A stretch of DNA of 64,000 nucleotides from Paenibacillus sp. JJ-223 (GCF_927798175.1 NZ_CAKMMP010000006.1:124001-188000); one strand, 5' to 3'; positions 8,312 through 18,780 are shown, numbered from the stretch's first letter. Made by a program: numbers and translations. Notes: a model not told the origin generated them from the letters alone.

Positions 8312-9106
8312 GTGCTATCGTTTTTTAGACTAATCGGTATTTTGCTTGTATTCGGCGTAGGTTTCTCCCCTTTTCTGGCTCGACATCTATGGGATGATCC
8401 GTTCCTGATTATGGACGCTTGGTGGTATAAGCCAGCGATTTATGCGGGGTTTGGCCTGATTTTCATTCCGTCGTTGCTGAGCATGTTTTTAGGGACGCGC
8501 CGCATCAAATCGGGGCTCCCTGCGGTCGGCATCATTAACGCCATTCAGCAGACAGGCACCTACGTGAATGAACAGCCGGAGGTCAGGCTCCGGCTTACCG
8601 TCTCCCGCAAAGGACGGGAGAAGTATGATGCCGAGCTGCGCACGATCGTTCCGCTCACGTCATTGGCCCAATTCCAGCCGGGAAGCTTCGTGCCATTGAT
8701 CGTCTCTGAGAAGGATGAGCGGAAGGTGGGGTTGGACCTGAAGGGACGGCTGTCGCAGGACGATTTGCAGGAACTGTTAAACGAGAAGATGGTGCAGCAG
8801 GGCGTATCGCCGGAAATGATGGAGATTGCGCGCACCGGGGAGAAGGCAATGGCCAAAATTATGGACGTAACTCCGCTGGGTAGCATTACATCCGGCAAGA
8901 TCAAACTCCAGATCACGCTAAGCATAACGAAGAGCAGTGGAGAAACGTTTACCGTCACGACGCAAAAGGAAATCATGTCCTCCGCGCTGCCGCAGGTGCA
9001 GCAGGGACACATCATTCAGGTCATGTACTCGCCGCAGGACCCTTCCAAGGTAGTGTTTGCATTAAACGCACAGGAAGACCAATTAAGCCGCATGTTCTCT
9101 TCCTGA
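8312..9106 (+). CDS. Membrane protein with two copies of a beta-rich module
   Basis: 264 residues from a GTG start at 8312 with AAGAGGTG upstream; a TTG seven codons earlier lies before that site. Two transmembrane segments are seen (residues ~4-22 and ~38-60). Two similar modules follow: AVGIINAIQQTGTYVNEQPEV...GSFVPLIVSEKD and AMAKIMDVTPLGSITSGKIKLQITL...GHIIQVMYSPQDPSKV. Both match the single module of the upstream gene in order: an opening A.a.I..v..TG strand, a central l.l.v strand, then a p..Gd.v.v closing strand with a DP/NP turn. Probably a cytosol- or cell-surface-facing membrane protein; function unknown. About 80 bp separate it from the upstream gene, so co-transcription is likely. 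Confidence 0.65.
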   Translation: MLSFFRLIGILLVFGVGFSPFLARHLWDDPFLIMDAWWYKPAIYAGFGLIFIPSLLSMFLGTRRIKSGLPAVGIINAIQQTGTYVNEQPEVRLRLTVSRKGREKYDAELRTIVPLTSLAQFQPGSFVPLIVSEKDERKVGLDLKGRLSQDDLQELLNEKMVQQGVSPEMMEIARTGEKAMAKIMDVTPLGSITSGKIKLQITLSITKSSGETFTVTTQKEIMSSALPQVQQGHIIQVMYSPQDPSKVVFALNAQEDQLSRMFSS

Positions 9107-9118
9107 GGGGAAAAATTG

Positions 9119-9148
9119 AAACAGCCGCTCTCCAAGGAACGGCTGTTT
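9119..9148. terminator. Bidirectional hairpin terminator
   Basis: AAACAGCCG pairs with CGGCTGTTT between two convergent genes; T-rich sequence follows on the minus strand. Confidence 0.75.
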
Positions 9149-9156
9149 GTAATTCA

Positions 9157-9786
9157 TCATTTCAGCGATGCGGGACTTCCTTTGGCGGAGAGAAGCATGT
9201 CCCGGAATGACGGAAACAGCGGCTTTGCCATTGCTTCCAAGCGTGCGCGGCTTCCGGCATCTTCGGTTACGAATTCCTCGTGATCAAACCAGACAATATC
9301 ATAATCCCCATCCGGAAGGGGGTTCTGCGTATCGCAGCAAACGGGACTTGCACCATCTTCATACGTGGCAATCGGAATATATCCATGCTGAATGAGCTGC
9401 TCCCAGTTCATCCACATCGTCCGTACGTCGCGTAAAGCATGATCGGAGGGCAGGTCCGGCAAAGTAACGATGAAGTCATCGTATCGAAGATTTACGTTCA
9501 ACACGAAACGTGTAGTGAGATAAGCCAGATACAGCGGAGGAACGGGAGCGGCGAGGCGGTAAGTACGCTCCATCTCCCTTACTTGCTCTGCCGTGACCGT
9601 GGAGGCGACCATTTTCCAGCGCACCCAACCTTCTTCGTCGACCTTGCCATCTTGCATCGCTTGCGGCACGCCGTAGTCTTCAGCATCCGTTTTGGCGGGA
9701 TAGGACATGACCATTTCCCGATGTGGCGTATCGAAATGGGCGTCCAGCCATTGGCCTATCCAATCTTCATACGTCTTAACGTGCAA
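9157..9786 (-). CDS. SMI1/KNR4-like family protein
   Basis: 209 residues from a TTG start at 9786 with AAAGGAGAG upstream. The central part (EMERTYRLAAPVPPLYLAYLTTRF) has the short helix followed by PxxYxxYL typical of SMI1/KNR4 (SUKH) proteins, and a later D-Y-D-I-V-W-F-DHEEF strand fits the fold. In bacteria SUKH proteins often act as immunity proteins for polymorphic toxins, but no toxin gene lies beside this one, so that role is not supported here. A second SMI1/KNR4 gene is at 49557. Fold call moderate. Confidence 0.6.
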   Translation of the reverse strand: MHVKTYEDWIGQWLDAHFDTPHREMVMSYPAKTDAEDYGVPQAMQDGKVDEEGWVRWKMVASTVTAEQVREMERTYRLAAPVPPLYLAYLTTRFVLNVNLRYDDFIVTLPDLPSDHALRDVRTMWMNWEQLIQHGYIPIATYEDGASPVCCDTQNPLPDGDYDIVWFDHEEFVTEDAGSRARLEAMAKPLFPSFRDMLLSAKGSPASLK

Positions 9787-9834
9787 GTCTGATCACTCTC
9801 CTTTGGTGCGTACATCATTCTTCCGTGCCAACGA

Positions 9835-10653
9835 TCAAACGACTCCCAAACGCATGCGATAGGAGAATAGAGCGGTCCGGGTCTGACCCGCAAACACGTC
9901 TTCGGCTTGCTGCCTGAACGCATCTGCCAAACCGTTCAGCTCTTCCGCTCCTAGTTTCAATGCGGTTTGCAGTCCGCCTTGGCTAAGCGCGAGATTAACG
10001 AAACGTTCGGCCGTGAAGGTCTCGTGATGATGAAACACGATTTCCCGGACATAACGAAAGAGTCCCGACTTTTGAATCTGCTCCAAATGCCCTTCTTTAC
10101 TCCATTTGTGGGCCTGGTGATCCGATTCCGATAGCGTGAATGCCAAATCATCGGCCTGTGCGATCAGACGTTGATAGGCCGTTTCCAACGACCAGTCCAG
10201 CACGGGCGGCCAATCGCAGTCATAGGCGGCGAAAATGCCCCCGGGGCGCAGCACACGCGCGAATTCCCGCAGGGTGGTCACGGGCTCCATCCAGTGGAAG
10301 GACTGGGAACATGTCAGCACGTCCACGCTTCCATCCGGAAGCCCGAGCTCGTGGGACATGCCGGAAACAAACCTCAGATTGTCCGGCTTGCCCGCAGCTT
10401 CCCATTTGGCTTCCGCAACGGCGCGCATGTCGTCGCTCGGCTCGATACCGATGATGCGCTCGGCGTGGTCCAGCCAAACCCACGAGGACAATCCGGTGCC
10501 GCAGCCAACGTCAGCGACAAGCCGCGGCTGCCCGCCCAGATAGGCGGTCAGGATTTCGACCACTTCCGTCGGGGCGGAAGGCCGATTTTGGTCGTACAGC
10601 GTGCCAAATCCTTTGAAGCGTTCAACATTGTTGCGTCGGATGTGTTGGATCAT
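9835..10653 (-). CDS. Class I SAM-dependent methyltransferase
   Basis: 272 residues. The Rossmann methyltransferase signature is clear: motif I LVADVGCGTGLSSWVW (near residues 44-60), acidic motif II IIGIEPSDDM, then DVLTCSQSFHWMEPVTTLREFARVLRPGGIFAAYD covering motifs IV-V. The FHWM element is typical of the UbiE/SmtA-like small-molecule methyltransferase group. The start is ATG 10653, 7 bp after AAGGAGG; a TTG two codons upstream is less likely. It lies 63 bp downstream of a WYL regulator on the same strand, probably in one transcript, so that regulator may control it. The substrate cannot be told from the sequence. Confidence 0.85.
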   Translation of the reverse strand: MIQHIRRNNVERFKGFGTLYDQNRPSAPTEVVEILTAYLGGQPRLVADVGCGTGLSSWVWLDHAERIIGIEPSDDMRAVAEAKWEAAGKPDNLRFVSGMSHELGLPDGSVDVLTCSQSFHWMEPVTTLREFARVLRPGGIFAAYDCDWPPVLDWSLETAYQRLIAQADDLAFTLSESDHQAHKWSKEGHLEQIQKSGLFRYVREIVFHHHETFTAERFVNLALSQGGLQTALKLGAEELNGLADAFRQQAEDVFAGQTRTALFSYRMRLGVV

Positions 10654-10716
10654 GGACAAGCCTCCTTGGCAAGAGATAGGTATAATTCGAAAAAAGACAA
10701 CGCTGGTTCCATTATA

Positions 10717-11658
10717 TCACTCCTCCTTACCCTCCACGCCACTTTCTTCCAGTAAATGTTGAACGGCCCGCCGATGCCGCCTCAACAATTCTCCCCTGAC
10801 TCTCGCTGGTTCTACGACCGTGACTTCGGCACCGAAGGACATCAGAAAGGAATACAGCCGTTCGCCCTCGTCCAGGTGCATGACTACCCGCAGCGTACCG
10901 TCTTGTTCAGGGTGGATCGACACCGGATCAAAGAAATCATGTACTCTGTACGCCACAATATCCGAAAAAAGCAACTCGATCCGGACCAGTTCCTCCGGCG
11001 TTTGCATGGCTTCATCCGTCGGTAAAGCGAATGGATCAAGGACAGGCAGGCCGGGGACAAACCGCAGCTGGCTGATCCGTTTGATTTTGAAGGTTTCGAC
11101 GACGGCCGTGCCGCTTTCAAGCTGCTTCAATCCTTTGAAGTACCAGGTGTTGTTTTTGAATACGAGTTTTACGGGCTGAGCCGTTTGCATGCTTGCCTCG
11201 CCATTGGAATCCACGTAATGGAATGAAATCGGTTGGCGCGCAAATATCGCCTGCTTCACCTGATTGAACAGCTCCATTTCTTTATCAGGAATGCTGCCCC
11301 ACGGCGAATGCTCGAATTCGATCCAGTCCAGCTTGTGGTCGAACAGCGCCGTCAGCCTTTGCAGCATCCGGGCGCCATTCAGGTGGGGAATGGCACTGAC
11401 GCTGTATAAACCGAGCAAAATTTCATTTTGCTCGTCCTCGCTGAGCAGCGATTTGTCCATGACATAGTGGTCCATCAAATGAATGCCGCCATGTTTGCCG
11501 GTCGTCGTATAAACCGGAATGCCAGCGGCGCTCAAACGGTCAATATCCCGGTAGACGGTGCGCACCGATATTTCGAACAGGCGCGCAAGCTCCGGGGCGG
11601 TCGTTTTCTTTTTTTCCAGCAGAAGCAGCAACATTTTGAATAATCGATTATGTTCCAT
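10717..11658 (-). CDS. YafY-family transcriptional regulator (DeoR-type HTH plus WYL domain)
   Basis: About 313 residues. Residues 1-60 are a DeoR/HTH_11-type winged helix (LFKMLLLLLEKKKTTAPELARLFEISVRTVYRDIDRL). A WYL domain follows (QPISFHYVDSNGE ... NNTWYFKGL) with a WCX-type C-terminus. The ATG at 11658 is chosen by homology with the usual ME-x-x-R start; no ribosome site lies before it, and a TATAAT 13 bp upstream suggests the message may be leaderless or nearly so. A TTG seven codons upstream would place the start on the promoter. A 15-bp palindrome just upstream is a likely autoregulatory operator. The methyltransferase downstream probably shares the transcript. Confidence 0.85.
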   Translation of the reverse strand: MEHNRLFKMLLLLLEKKKTTAPELARLFEISVRTVYRDIDRLSAAGIPVYTTTGKHGGIHLMDHYVMDKSLLSEDEQNEILLGLYSVSAIPHLNGARMLQRLTALFDHKLDWIEFEHSPWGSIPDKEMELFNQVKQAIFARQPISFHYVDSNGEASMQTAQPVKLVFKNNTWYFKGLKQLESGTAVVETFKIKRISQLRFVPGLPVLDPFALPTDEAMQTPEELVRIELLFSDIVAYRVHDFFDPVSIHPEQDGTLRVVMHLDEGERLYSFLMSFGAEVTVVEPARVRGELLRRHRRAVQHLLEESGVEGKEE

Positions 11659-11673
11659 ATCATGATTATACCA

Positions 11674-11688
11674 TGACAAACGTTGTCA
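11674..11688. promoter_or_regulatory. Palindromic operator candidate between WYL regulator and GH1 gene
   Basis: TGACAA-ACG-TTGTCA, a perfect 6-bp inverted repeat around a 3-bp centre. It overlaps the promoter region of the WYL regulator (TATAAT lies just inside on the minus strand) and precedes the divergent bgl gene. TGACA/TGTCA half-sites suit YafY-type regulators. Confidence 0.55.
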
Positions 11689-11722
11689 GGGTATGAGTGG
11701 TACACTTGTGTTGAAGGCTTGA

Positions 11723-13180
<1,458 letters not shown>

Positions 13181-13195
13181 TCCGTGATTTGGACA

Positions 13196-13228
13196 GGCCT
13201 TGCCGGATCATTCCGATCCGGCGAGGCC
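13196..13228 (+). terminator. Strong hairpin after GH1 gene
   Basis: GGCCTTGCCGGATC pairs with GATCCGGCGAGGCC around a 5-base loop. No T-run follows directly; a second, classical terminator lies 11 bp on. Confidence 0.7.
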
Positions 13229-13239
13229 GTTTGGTTTGA

Positions 13240-13272
13240 AAAGGATCGCCGCTGGCGGTCCTTTCTTTTTTT
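13240..13272 (+). terminator. Intrinsic terminator after GH1 gene
   Basis: AAAGGATCGCC pairs with GGCGGTCCTTT around GCT, followed by CTTTTTTT. Confidence 0.85.
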
Positions 13273-13371
13273 GCATAAAATTTCGATTTATTTCCAACCT
13301 AATCTCAAGGAAAAACGCATGATGATGACGCAATCGTTACCATCCGATTCACTTGAGAAAGGGAGATCTCT

Positions 13372-14514
13372 GTGAACACTTCTGAAAATCGCTACGCGAT
13401 GTCCCCGCTTCATCTATATTTCGTGCTCTATGTAAGCTTCGTCGGTGCAGGTTTGATGAATTTTCAACACAATATGCTGCGCGGCGCGGCGAATGACGGC
13501 TGGATCAGCATTTTGGCCGCAGCCGCCATCATCGGCCTGATCATCAAGATGATGTTTGTTCTGCTTGGCCGCCAATCTCCGGACCGATCCTCTCTTGTGC
13601 ATATCAATCGTCGATACTGGGGTTCCTACCTGGGAGCCTTCATCAACTGGATGTTCATTCTGTACTTTATCATGGGGGCGCTCGTGACGTTCCAAACCTA
13701 TGTCCATATCATCCAGCTCTGGGTTCTGCCAATGCAAAACGCGTGGATGCTTGGTCTGGTTATTCTCATCCTGATCTATTACTGCGTCTCGGGCGGGATT
13801 CGTTCGGTTGCCGGCATCTGTCTGTGGGGCACGTTGTTTATCCTGATTTTCGTTTTTCCCCAGACCTTTATGGTTGCCTCCTACCTGCATCCCCGCAATC
13901 TGCTTCCCGTGTTGGATCACGATGCGGGAGCGTTATGGGTGTCCACGCGGCAGATGCTGCATGAATTCATCGGCTGCGGGATACTGCTGGTGATCTATCC
14001 ATACGTGAAGTCTCCGGAGCGTTCGGTGAAATGGGCGTATTCGGCATTGTTCACCGCAACGGCGGTTTACCTTGTTTTTTTCGTTCTTGCTTACATGTTT
14101 TTCAGCCCCGGACAGATGAAAGAGCATTTGTGGCCCACGCTCAGTCTCATCAGCATCATCGAACTGCCGCTCATCCAGCGCATGGAATATTTGGCGCTGT
14201 CCCTCTGGTTGCTGAAAATGTTGTCGATCATCGCTTTAAGCCTTTGGGCCTCCTGCCGCTGCATGAAGCTGCAAAGCGCCATCCGGCCCAGCCTTGGATT
14301 GAAGGCGATGATACTGCTCTTTGTGACGATGCTGTTCGTGGTCAAGGATACGGTCATGCTCGAAAAACTGACGGCCTGGTATGACTTGACAGGGGAAATG
14401 CTGATTCTGATGTACGTTCCGCTGTTATTTCTGGTTTCATTGATCCGGCGAAGCGACAGGGATCGTCCGAGACAGGGCGAGCCACTTCATCCAGGGAAAG
14501 GGGAGGGCGTATGA
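13372..14514 (+). CDS. Spore germination permease, GerB family
   Basis: 380 residues from a GTG start with GGGAGA upstream. About ten hydrophobic segments span the protein, in the APC-superfamily fold of GerAB/GerKB subunits. Family marks include the opening MSPLHLYFVLYVSFVGAGL and the central VKSPERSVKWAYSAL. GerB subunits bind or gate the germinant within the Ger receptor of the inner spore membrane. It is the first gene of a B-A-C operon; its stop overlaps the next start by 4 bp (ATGA), so translation is coupled. Expression would be expected in the forespore, but no sigma-G promoter could be confirmed. Which germinant it senses is not shown. Confidence 0.88.
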   Translation: MNTSENRYAMSPLHLYFVLYVSFVGAGLMNFQHNMLRGAANDGWISILAAAAIIGLIIKMMFVLLGRQSPDRSSLVHINRRYWGSYLGAFINWMFILYFIMGALVTFQTYVHIIQLWVLPMQNAWMLGLVILILIYYCVSGGIRSVAGICLWGTLFILIFVFPQTFMVASYLHPRNLLPVLDHDAGALWVSTRQMLHEFIGCGILLVIYPYVKSPERSVKWAYSALFTATAVYLVFFVLAYMFFSPGQMKEHLWPTLSLISIIELPLIQRMEYLALSLWLLKMLSIIALSLWASCRCMKLQSAIRPSLGLKAMILLFVTMLFVVKDTVMLEKLTAWYDLTGEMLILMYVPLLFLVSLIRRSDRDRPRQGEPLHPGKGEGV

Positions 14515-16019
14515 ATACGGAGCAAAAAGAGACATCTCCGAATCCGGAGCATCAGGACAAAGACCTGCTCTCCTCCTGCCGCCGTTCCGACGACTTTATC
14601 GTTCAGAATATGGAATTGGACGGAAATGGTCTGGAGCTGCAGCTGTGTTACTACAAGACCTTGGTGGACAGCCGTCTGCTGGAATTGGTCATTCACGGAT
14701 TGCAGGACCAACTTGCTCCCCGTGCGGGATTGGAGCTGCACGATCTGTTGCGCTGCATCCCGATCGAGGAAACGAAAGTCGAGCAGCAGACGGATCAGGT
14801 GATACCGCTGCTCCTTCAAGGAAATCTGATCATTCGTGAACATGCCCGGGCGGAGCAGGTTATTATTGTTCCGATGGTCGGTAAAGACGGGGTGCGGGGC
14901 GACAACGACACCGAGAACGAATTCAGCGTCATCGGCCCGAAGGTGGGGTTCGTGGAAGCATTGCCGGTGAATTTGCATTTGATTCGCATGCAGCTGCGGA
15001 CGCCGAATCTGATCATCAAACAAATGACGCTCGGCTCTTTATCCCGATCCACCGTGGCCATCCTGTACGTCGAGGGCATCGCTCATCCCGAGAACGTATC
15101 CAGGATGGAGGAGAGACTGAGGGGGATCGACTTCGACGTAGTCTTCGACACGTCGCAACTGGATCAGCTGATCACGGACAATTCGCTGACCCCGTTCCCG
15201 CTGTTCACGACGACGGAGCGCCGCGATCGCGTCGTCTATGCCCTCATGCAGGGCCAAGTGGCCGTCATCAGCGAAGGCTCGCCAAGCATCGTGACGGGAC
15301 CGTCCACGCTGTTCGATTTTTTCGTTTCGCCGGAGGATTATTATTTGCCTTGGGCGCTGGGTTCCTTTTTTCGATTGATTCGCATCTTTGGCGTCGTTTT
15401 CTCCCTGTTTGCTTCGGCTCTCTACGTGGCATTGATGACCTATCATTACGAAGTGGTGCCGAAGGAACTGCTCGGCAAGCTGATTGCGTCCCGGCAGAAC
15501 GTGCCGTTCCCTCCCTTTATCGAAGCCATTTTTCTTGAAATTACGATTGAATTTCTGCGGGAGGCAGGAGCGAGATTGCCGAACCGGATCGGACAGACGC
15601 TGGGCGTGGTGGGGGGCATCATTCTTGGCCAGGCGGCCGTAGAGGCGGCCTTAACCAGCAACGTGCTGATCATTATCGTTTCGCTGTCCGCACTCGCTTC
15701 TTTCGTGACCCCGATCTATAAAATGTCCAATGCCATCCGCTTTTTGCGTTTTCCCATCATTTTGCTGGCAGCCATCTGGGGTGCGCTCGGCATCGCGATC
15801 GGGCTTTGCTTTCTGCTGGTGCACCTTTCCAGGCTGCGCTCGCTGGGTTCTCCGTATATGGCCCCCTTCTTTCCGCTGCGTTTCAAGGATCTCACAGACA
15901 GTTTGATTCGCGCGTCCTATGAGGTGACCGATACCAGACCGAGTTATCTTAAGCCTTTGTCCATGAGGCGCTACAATCCGAGGACATCCCGCCAAACGAA
16001 TCGACTCGACGAGGAGTGA
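14511..16019 (+). CDS. Spore germination protein, GerA family
   Basis: 502 residues. It has the large N-terminal hydrophilic domain of GerA subunits, including SRSTVAILYVEGIAHPENV, then ITDNSLTPFPLFTTTERRDRV and FFVSPEDYYLPW. Four or more membrane segments follow, with the conserved LPNRIGQTLGVVGGIILGQAAVEA and a C-terminal tail with MAPFFPLRFKDLTDSLIR. GerA subunits form the oligomeric membrane channel of germinant receptors. Start preceded by GGGGAGG and overlapping the permease stop by 4 bp. Second gene of the B-A-C operon. Confidence 0.92.
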   Translation: MNTEQKETSPNPEHQDKDLLSSCRRSDDFIVQNMELDGNGLELQLCYYKTLVDSRLLELVIHGLQDQLAPRAGLELHDLLRCIPIEETKVEQQTDQVIPLLLQGNLIIREHARAEQVIIVPMVGKDGVRGDNDTENEFSVIGPKVGFVEALPVNLHLIRMQLRTPNLIIKQMTLGSLSRSTVAILYVEGIAHPENVSRMEERLRGIDFDVVFDTSQLDQLITDNSLTPFPLFTTTERRDRVVYALMQGQVAVISEGSPSIVTGPSTLFDFFVSPEDYYLPWALGSFFRLIRIFGVVFSLFASALYVALMTYHYEVVPKELLGKLIASRQNVPFPPFIEAIFLEITIEFLREAGARLPNRIGQTLGVVGGIILGQAAVEAALTSNVLIIIVSLSALASFVTPIYKMSNAIRFLRFPIILLAAIWGALGIAIGLCFLLVHLSRLRSLGSPYMAPFFPLRFKDLTDSLIRASYEVTDTRPSYLKPLSMRRYNPRTSRQTNRLDEE

Positions 16020-16024
16020 CACGT

Positions 16025-17137
16025 ATGGTTCGTGCATGCAAAATACTGCTGCTGTCCTTCACCCTGATGCTTCTCAGTTCGTGCAGGGATACCAGCATCA
16101 TTAACGAGATCAGTCTGGTGCTGACCTCCGCGTACGACCTGAAAGACAACCAGATCCACAATGGCGTGCTGATCGGCGAATATACGGACAAGGACAAGAG
16201 CGGGGTAGACCTGCTGGAGATCGATTCGACCAACAGCTTCGACGTAATGCCGCGCATGAATGCACAGGCGAAAGAGCCGATCGAATACGGTCAACTGAGA
16301 GTCATGGTGCTGGGCGAGGCATATGTCGAGCGGGGAATCGCGGACATTCTGCAGGTGCTGGCCCATAACACCCGGGTGTCCCGAAGAATGCAAATGGCCG
16401 TGGCCGAGGGGGAAGCGCTGGAGCTGATCAAAAAGTCGATGAAATTCAACGATCCGCTGTTCCTGTTAAAGCTGATCGAGCAAAATTCCAATGCTCAAAA
16501 CAGTCCCCATTTTAGCCTGCACCAGGCATTGTTCCAATATTTCAGCAAGGGACAGGACGTATACCTGCCTCGGCTCAGGCCGATCGGAGAGGACCGCATC
16601 GCCGTGGACGGGGTGGTCGTTTTCAAAGGGGACAAAGCTGCGTTGCAGATCAATGAAGAAGAAGGGCTCTGCCTGAAGCTGCTAACGGAAAACGCGAAAA
16701 ACGGCAAGTTTCTGGCCCCGATCGGCGATTCGGCGAAGAACCGGCAGACCACTCCGCCCGGGGATGATTACGCGCTGCTGAAAATAACGTCTTCGTCGGT
16801 GAAGCATCGTTTGTTGGGCGGCCATTCGGCCGCACCTGCGATAGAAACCTCCGTGCAAATCCATGCTTCCGTCATCAAAGCGGCGCGCAACGAGTTTCTG
16901 CTTTCCGGCCGGGACATGAAAGCCCACGAAACCGAGATGAAGAAACATCTCGAAACCAAAATCAATCAACTGGTGCGCAAATTTCAACAAGCCAATGTTG
17001 ACCCCGTCGCTTATGGCGAATATGTGCGAAGCTGCACTCCGCACTGGAACAGCGAGAAATTTTATGCGAATTACGGTTCTATGGACATTCGGGTCCATGT
17101 CGATTTGCATCTCATTCAGGATGGCATTGTGGAATGA
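16025..17137 (+). CDS. Spore germination lipoprotein, GerC family
   Basis: 370 residues. A lipoprotein signal is clear: a short basic start, a hydrophobic run and LLSSC, giving a lipidated cysteine at about residue 18. The mature part has GerC features such as LVLTSAYDLKDNQ, INEEEGLCLKLLTENAKNG and the C-terminal HLETKINQLVRKFQQANVDPVAYGEYVR helix. GerC subunits sit on the outer face of the inner spore membrane and are needed for receptor function. Start ATG 16025, 8 bp after GAGGAG; the GTG at 16016 overlaps that site. A weak hairpin without a T-run (GCTTCG/CGAAGC) lies about 30 bp after the stop. Confidence 0.9.
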   Translation: MVRACKILLLSFTLMLLSSCRDTSIINEISLVLTSAYDLKDNQIHNGVLIGEYTDKDKSGVDLLEIDSTNSFDVMPRMNAQAKEPIEYGQLRVMVLGEAYVERGIADILQVLAHNTRVSRRMQMAVAEGEALELIKKSMKFNDPLFLLKLIEQNSNAQNSPHFSLHQALFQYFSKGQDVYLPRLRPIGEDRIAVDGVVVFKGDKAALQINEEEGLCLKLLTENAKNGKFLAPIGDSAKNRQTTPPGDDYALLKITSSSVKHRLLGGHSAAPAIETSVQIHASVIKAARNEFLLSGRDMKAHETEMKKHLETKINQLVRKFQQANVDPVAYGEYVRSCTPHWNSEKFYANYGSMDIRVHVDLHLIQDGIVE

Positions 17138-17221
17138 CATCGCTGTTCTGAAAATCTTTCCTTGAAAAATGCTTCGGCTGGCGAAGCCGTGAAGCTGCTT
17201 GGGACAGGCGCGACCGTCTTG

Positions 17222-17998
17222 TTACGCATTCAATTGCAGCATGTATTCATGGGGCGTAATGCCGAATACTCTGCGAAAATGCCGGTTCAGGTGTGTCAGG
17301 TCGGCAAAGCCGCATTCTGCCACGGCGGCATAGATATCCATTTGCCTTTCAATGACATGCCTTGCCCGCTCCACTTTGCAATTCAGGAAGAACTGGTATG
17401 GCGATATGCCTGAGAGTGCTTTGAACTCGCGGATAAATTTGTACTTGGACATGCCGAATTCGCTGCACAATGCCTCAAGTTGGAGTACGTCGTCCGTACT
17501 GCAAAACATGATTTCTTTGGCTTTCCGGACAAACTCGTGATGGGGCCTGAGTGCCGGACTCCGGGTTTCGGATCGGGCCAGAAAATGAACAAGGTCCAGC
17601 AAAAGTTCGCTGCACAGCGGCTCGTCCTGACGCTGAACGGCATCGTTCAGCTTCAAGATGCTGCTGGCCATTCTGCGGTCATAGACGATCGGCGCGTCGA
17701 AACGCAGCTCCTTTTTTCCCAGAATATCCTGTACGAGCTCCGGCCGAATGTACAGCATGACATAATCGATGCCGTCTTTGTCGTAGGAGCTGCCGTCATG
17801 GGACTGTTCCCGGTTGAACAGCATAACTCCGCCTTTATGGGAAGCTTGGTAATGCCCATCCAAATGGTATTGTTGAATGCCGCGCAGCGTGACCCCCACC
17901 GCATATTCCTCGTGGCAATGCTTTTTATAGGCGAATTCCGAGAAGCTGGCCGTCAGGGACAGCACGTCGGTCGTTTTTTTGTAGTTGAACATATCCAT
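17222..17998 (-). CDS. AraC-family transcriptional regulator with cupin sensor domain
   Basis: 258 residues. The N-terminal half is an AraC-binding cupin (FAYKKHCHEEYAVGVTLRGIQQYHLDG with paired His). The C-terminal ~100 residues form the double HTH: LEALCSEFGMSKYKFIREFKALSGISPYQFFLN and YAAVAECGFADLTHLNRHFRRVFGITPHEYMLQ. The start at 17998 has AGAGGGG upstream. It follows a LysE-type exporter on the same strand with only 15 bp between them, so the two are an operon and the regulator may control export of its ligand. AraC-LysE pairs of this type are common and often concern amino-acid efflux. Confidence 0.88.
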   Translation of the reverse strand: MDMFNYKKTTDVLSLTASFSEFAYKKHCHEEYAVGVTLRGIQQYHLDGHYQASHKGGVMLFNREQSHDGSSYDKDGIDYVMLYIRPELVQDILGKKELRFDAPIVYDRRMASSILKLNDAVQRQDEPLCSELLLDLVHFLARSETRSPALRPHHEFVRKAKEIMFCSTDDVLQLEALCSEFGMSKYKFIREFKALSGISPYQFFLNCKVERARHVIERQMDIYAAVAECGFADLTHLNRHFRRVFGITPHEYMLQLNA

Positions 17999-18013
17999 CC
18001 TGTCAGCCCCTCT

Positions 18014-18595
18014 CTATATGATCCCGGATACCATGATAGCTGAGTATACCAAAAATAATGCCATGAGTGTATTTGCTATTTTTCGGTGTTTTTGAAGCCA
18101 GGTGCGAAAGACGGCCCCGAAAACCAGCCAACTGGAGTACGCGAGAAAACCGATGAATGTAATCAGCAGCACGAAGATGAACGACGTTTGTGGATTGTTG
18201 TAATAGGGCAGCACATAGCTTGGAATGACGGTAAACGTAAACAGGATGACTTTGGGATTCACAAATTGCATCAGCAGGCCGTTTATAAAGCCGGTCGTAT
18301 GCCCACCCGTCGATTCGGTTGAACCCATTTTATAGATTTGGAATGCCAGATAGAGCATGTAGACGCAGCCGATGATCTGAATGGTTCGAAGAATGCCCGG
18401 CAGCATGTCTGCCAGCAGATGATTGAGATACGCCGAGGCGGCCAGCAGCAGGCCAAAGGCCAGCGTAGCGCCCCATACATAGGACATCGTTTTTCGCACG
18501 CCCGCATGTTGGACGGAGGACAGAATGACCAGGTTGCTGGGTCCCGGGGTAAACGTGACGATGACGCAGTAGACGAGAAAGGACGTAAGATTCAT
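18014..18595 (-). CDS. LysE/RhtB-family amino-acid exporter
   Basis: 193 residues with about six hydrophobic segments. The family signature is visible: a start with FTPGPSNLVILSSVQHAGVRKTMSYVWGATLAFG, the second-half MQFVNPKVILFTFTVIPSYVLP and a closing GAVFRTWLQKHRKIANTLMALFLVYSAIM. LysE/RhtB proteins export amino acids such as lysine, threonine or homoserine lactone by proton antiport at the cytoplasmic membrane. It precedes the AraC regulator in a two-gene operon. The roughly 330 bp upstream, shared with the giant SLH gene, carry AT-rich promoter-like sequence. Substrate unknown. Confidence 0.88.
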   Translation of the reverse strand: MNLTSFLVYCVIVTFTPGPSNLVILSSVQHAGVRKTMSYVWGATLAFGLLLAASAYLNHLLADMLPGILRTIQIIGCVYMLYLAFQIYKMGSTESTGGHTTGFINGLLMQFVNPKVILFTFTVIPSYVLPYYNNPQTSFIFVLLITFIGFLAYSSWLVFGAVFRTWLQKHRKIANTLMALFLVYSAIMVSGII

Positions 18596-18780
18596 GGTGC
18601 CTCCTTGGAATTGAAGTCCCCTGAATCATACCTTGGCGGCATATGTTCGTTATAGTACATTATTGCAGAAAAGTCGCTTTAGGTTGTTAGAATAGTGCTT
18701 AAGGGTTAGGAACATTGGGGTTGAATACGATAAAAAAATATAAAAAAGAAAAAGTTTTACCAAATCTATTGTTTTTATGA

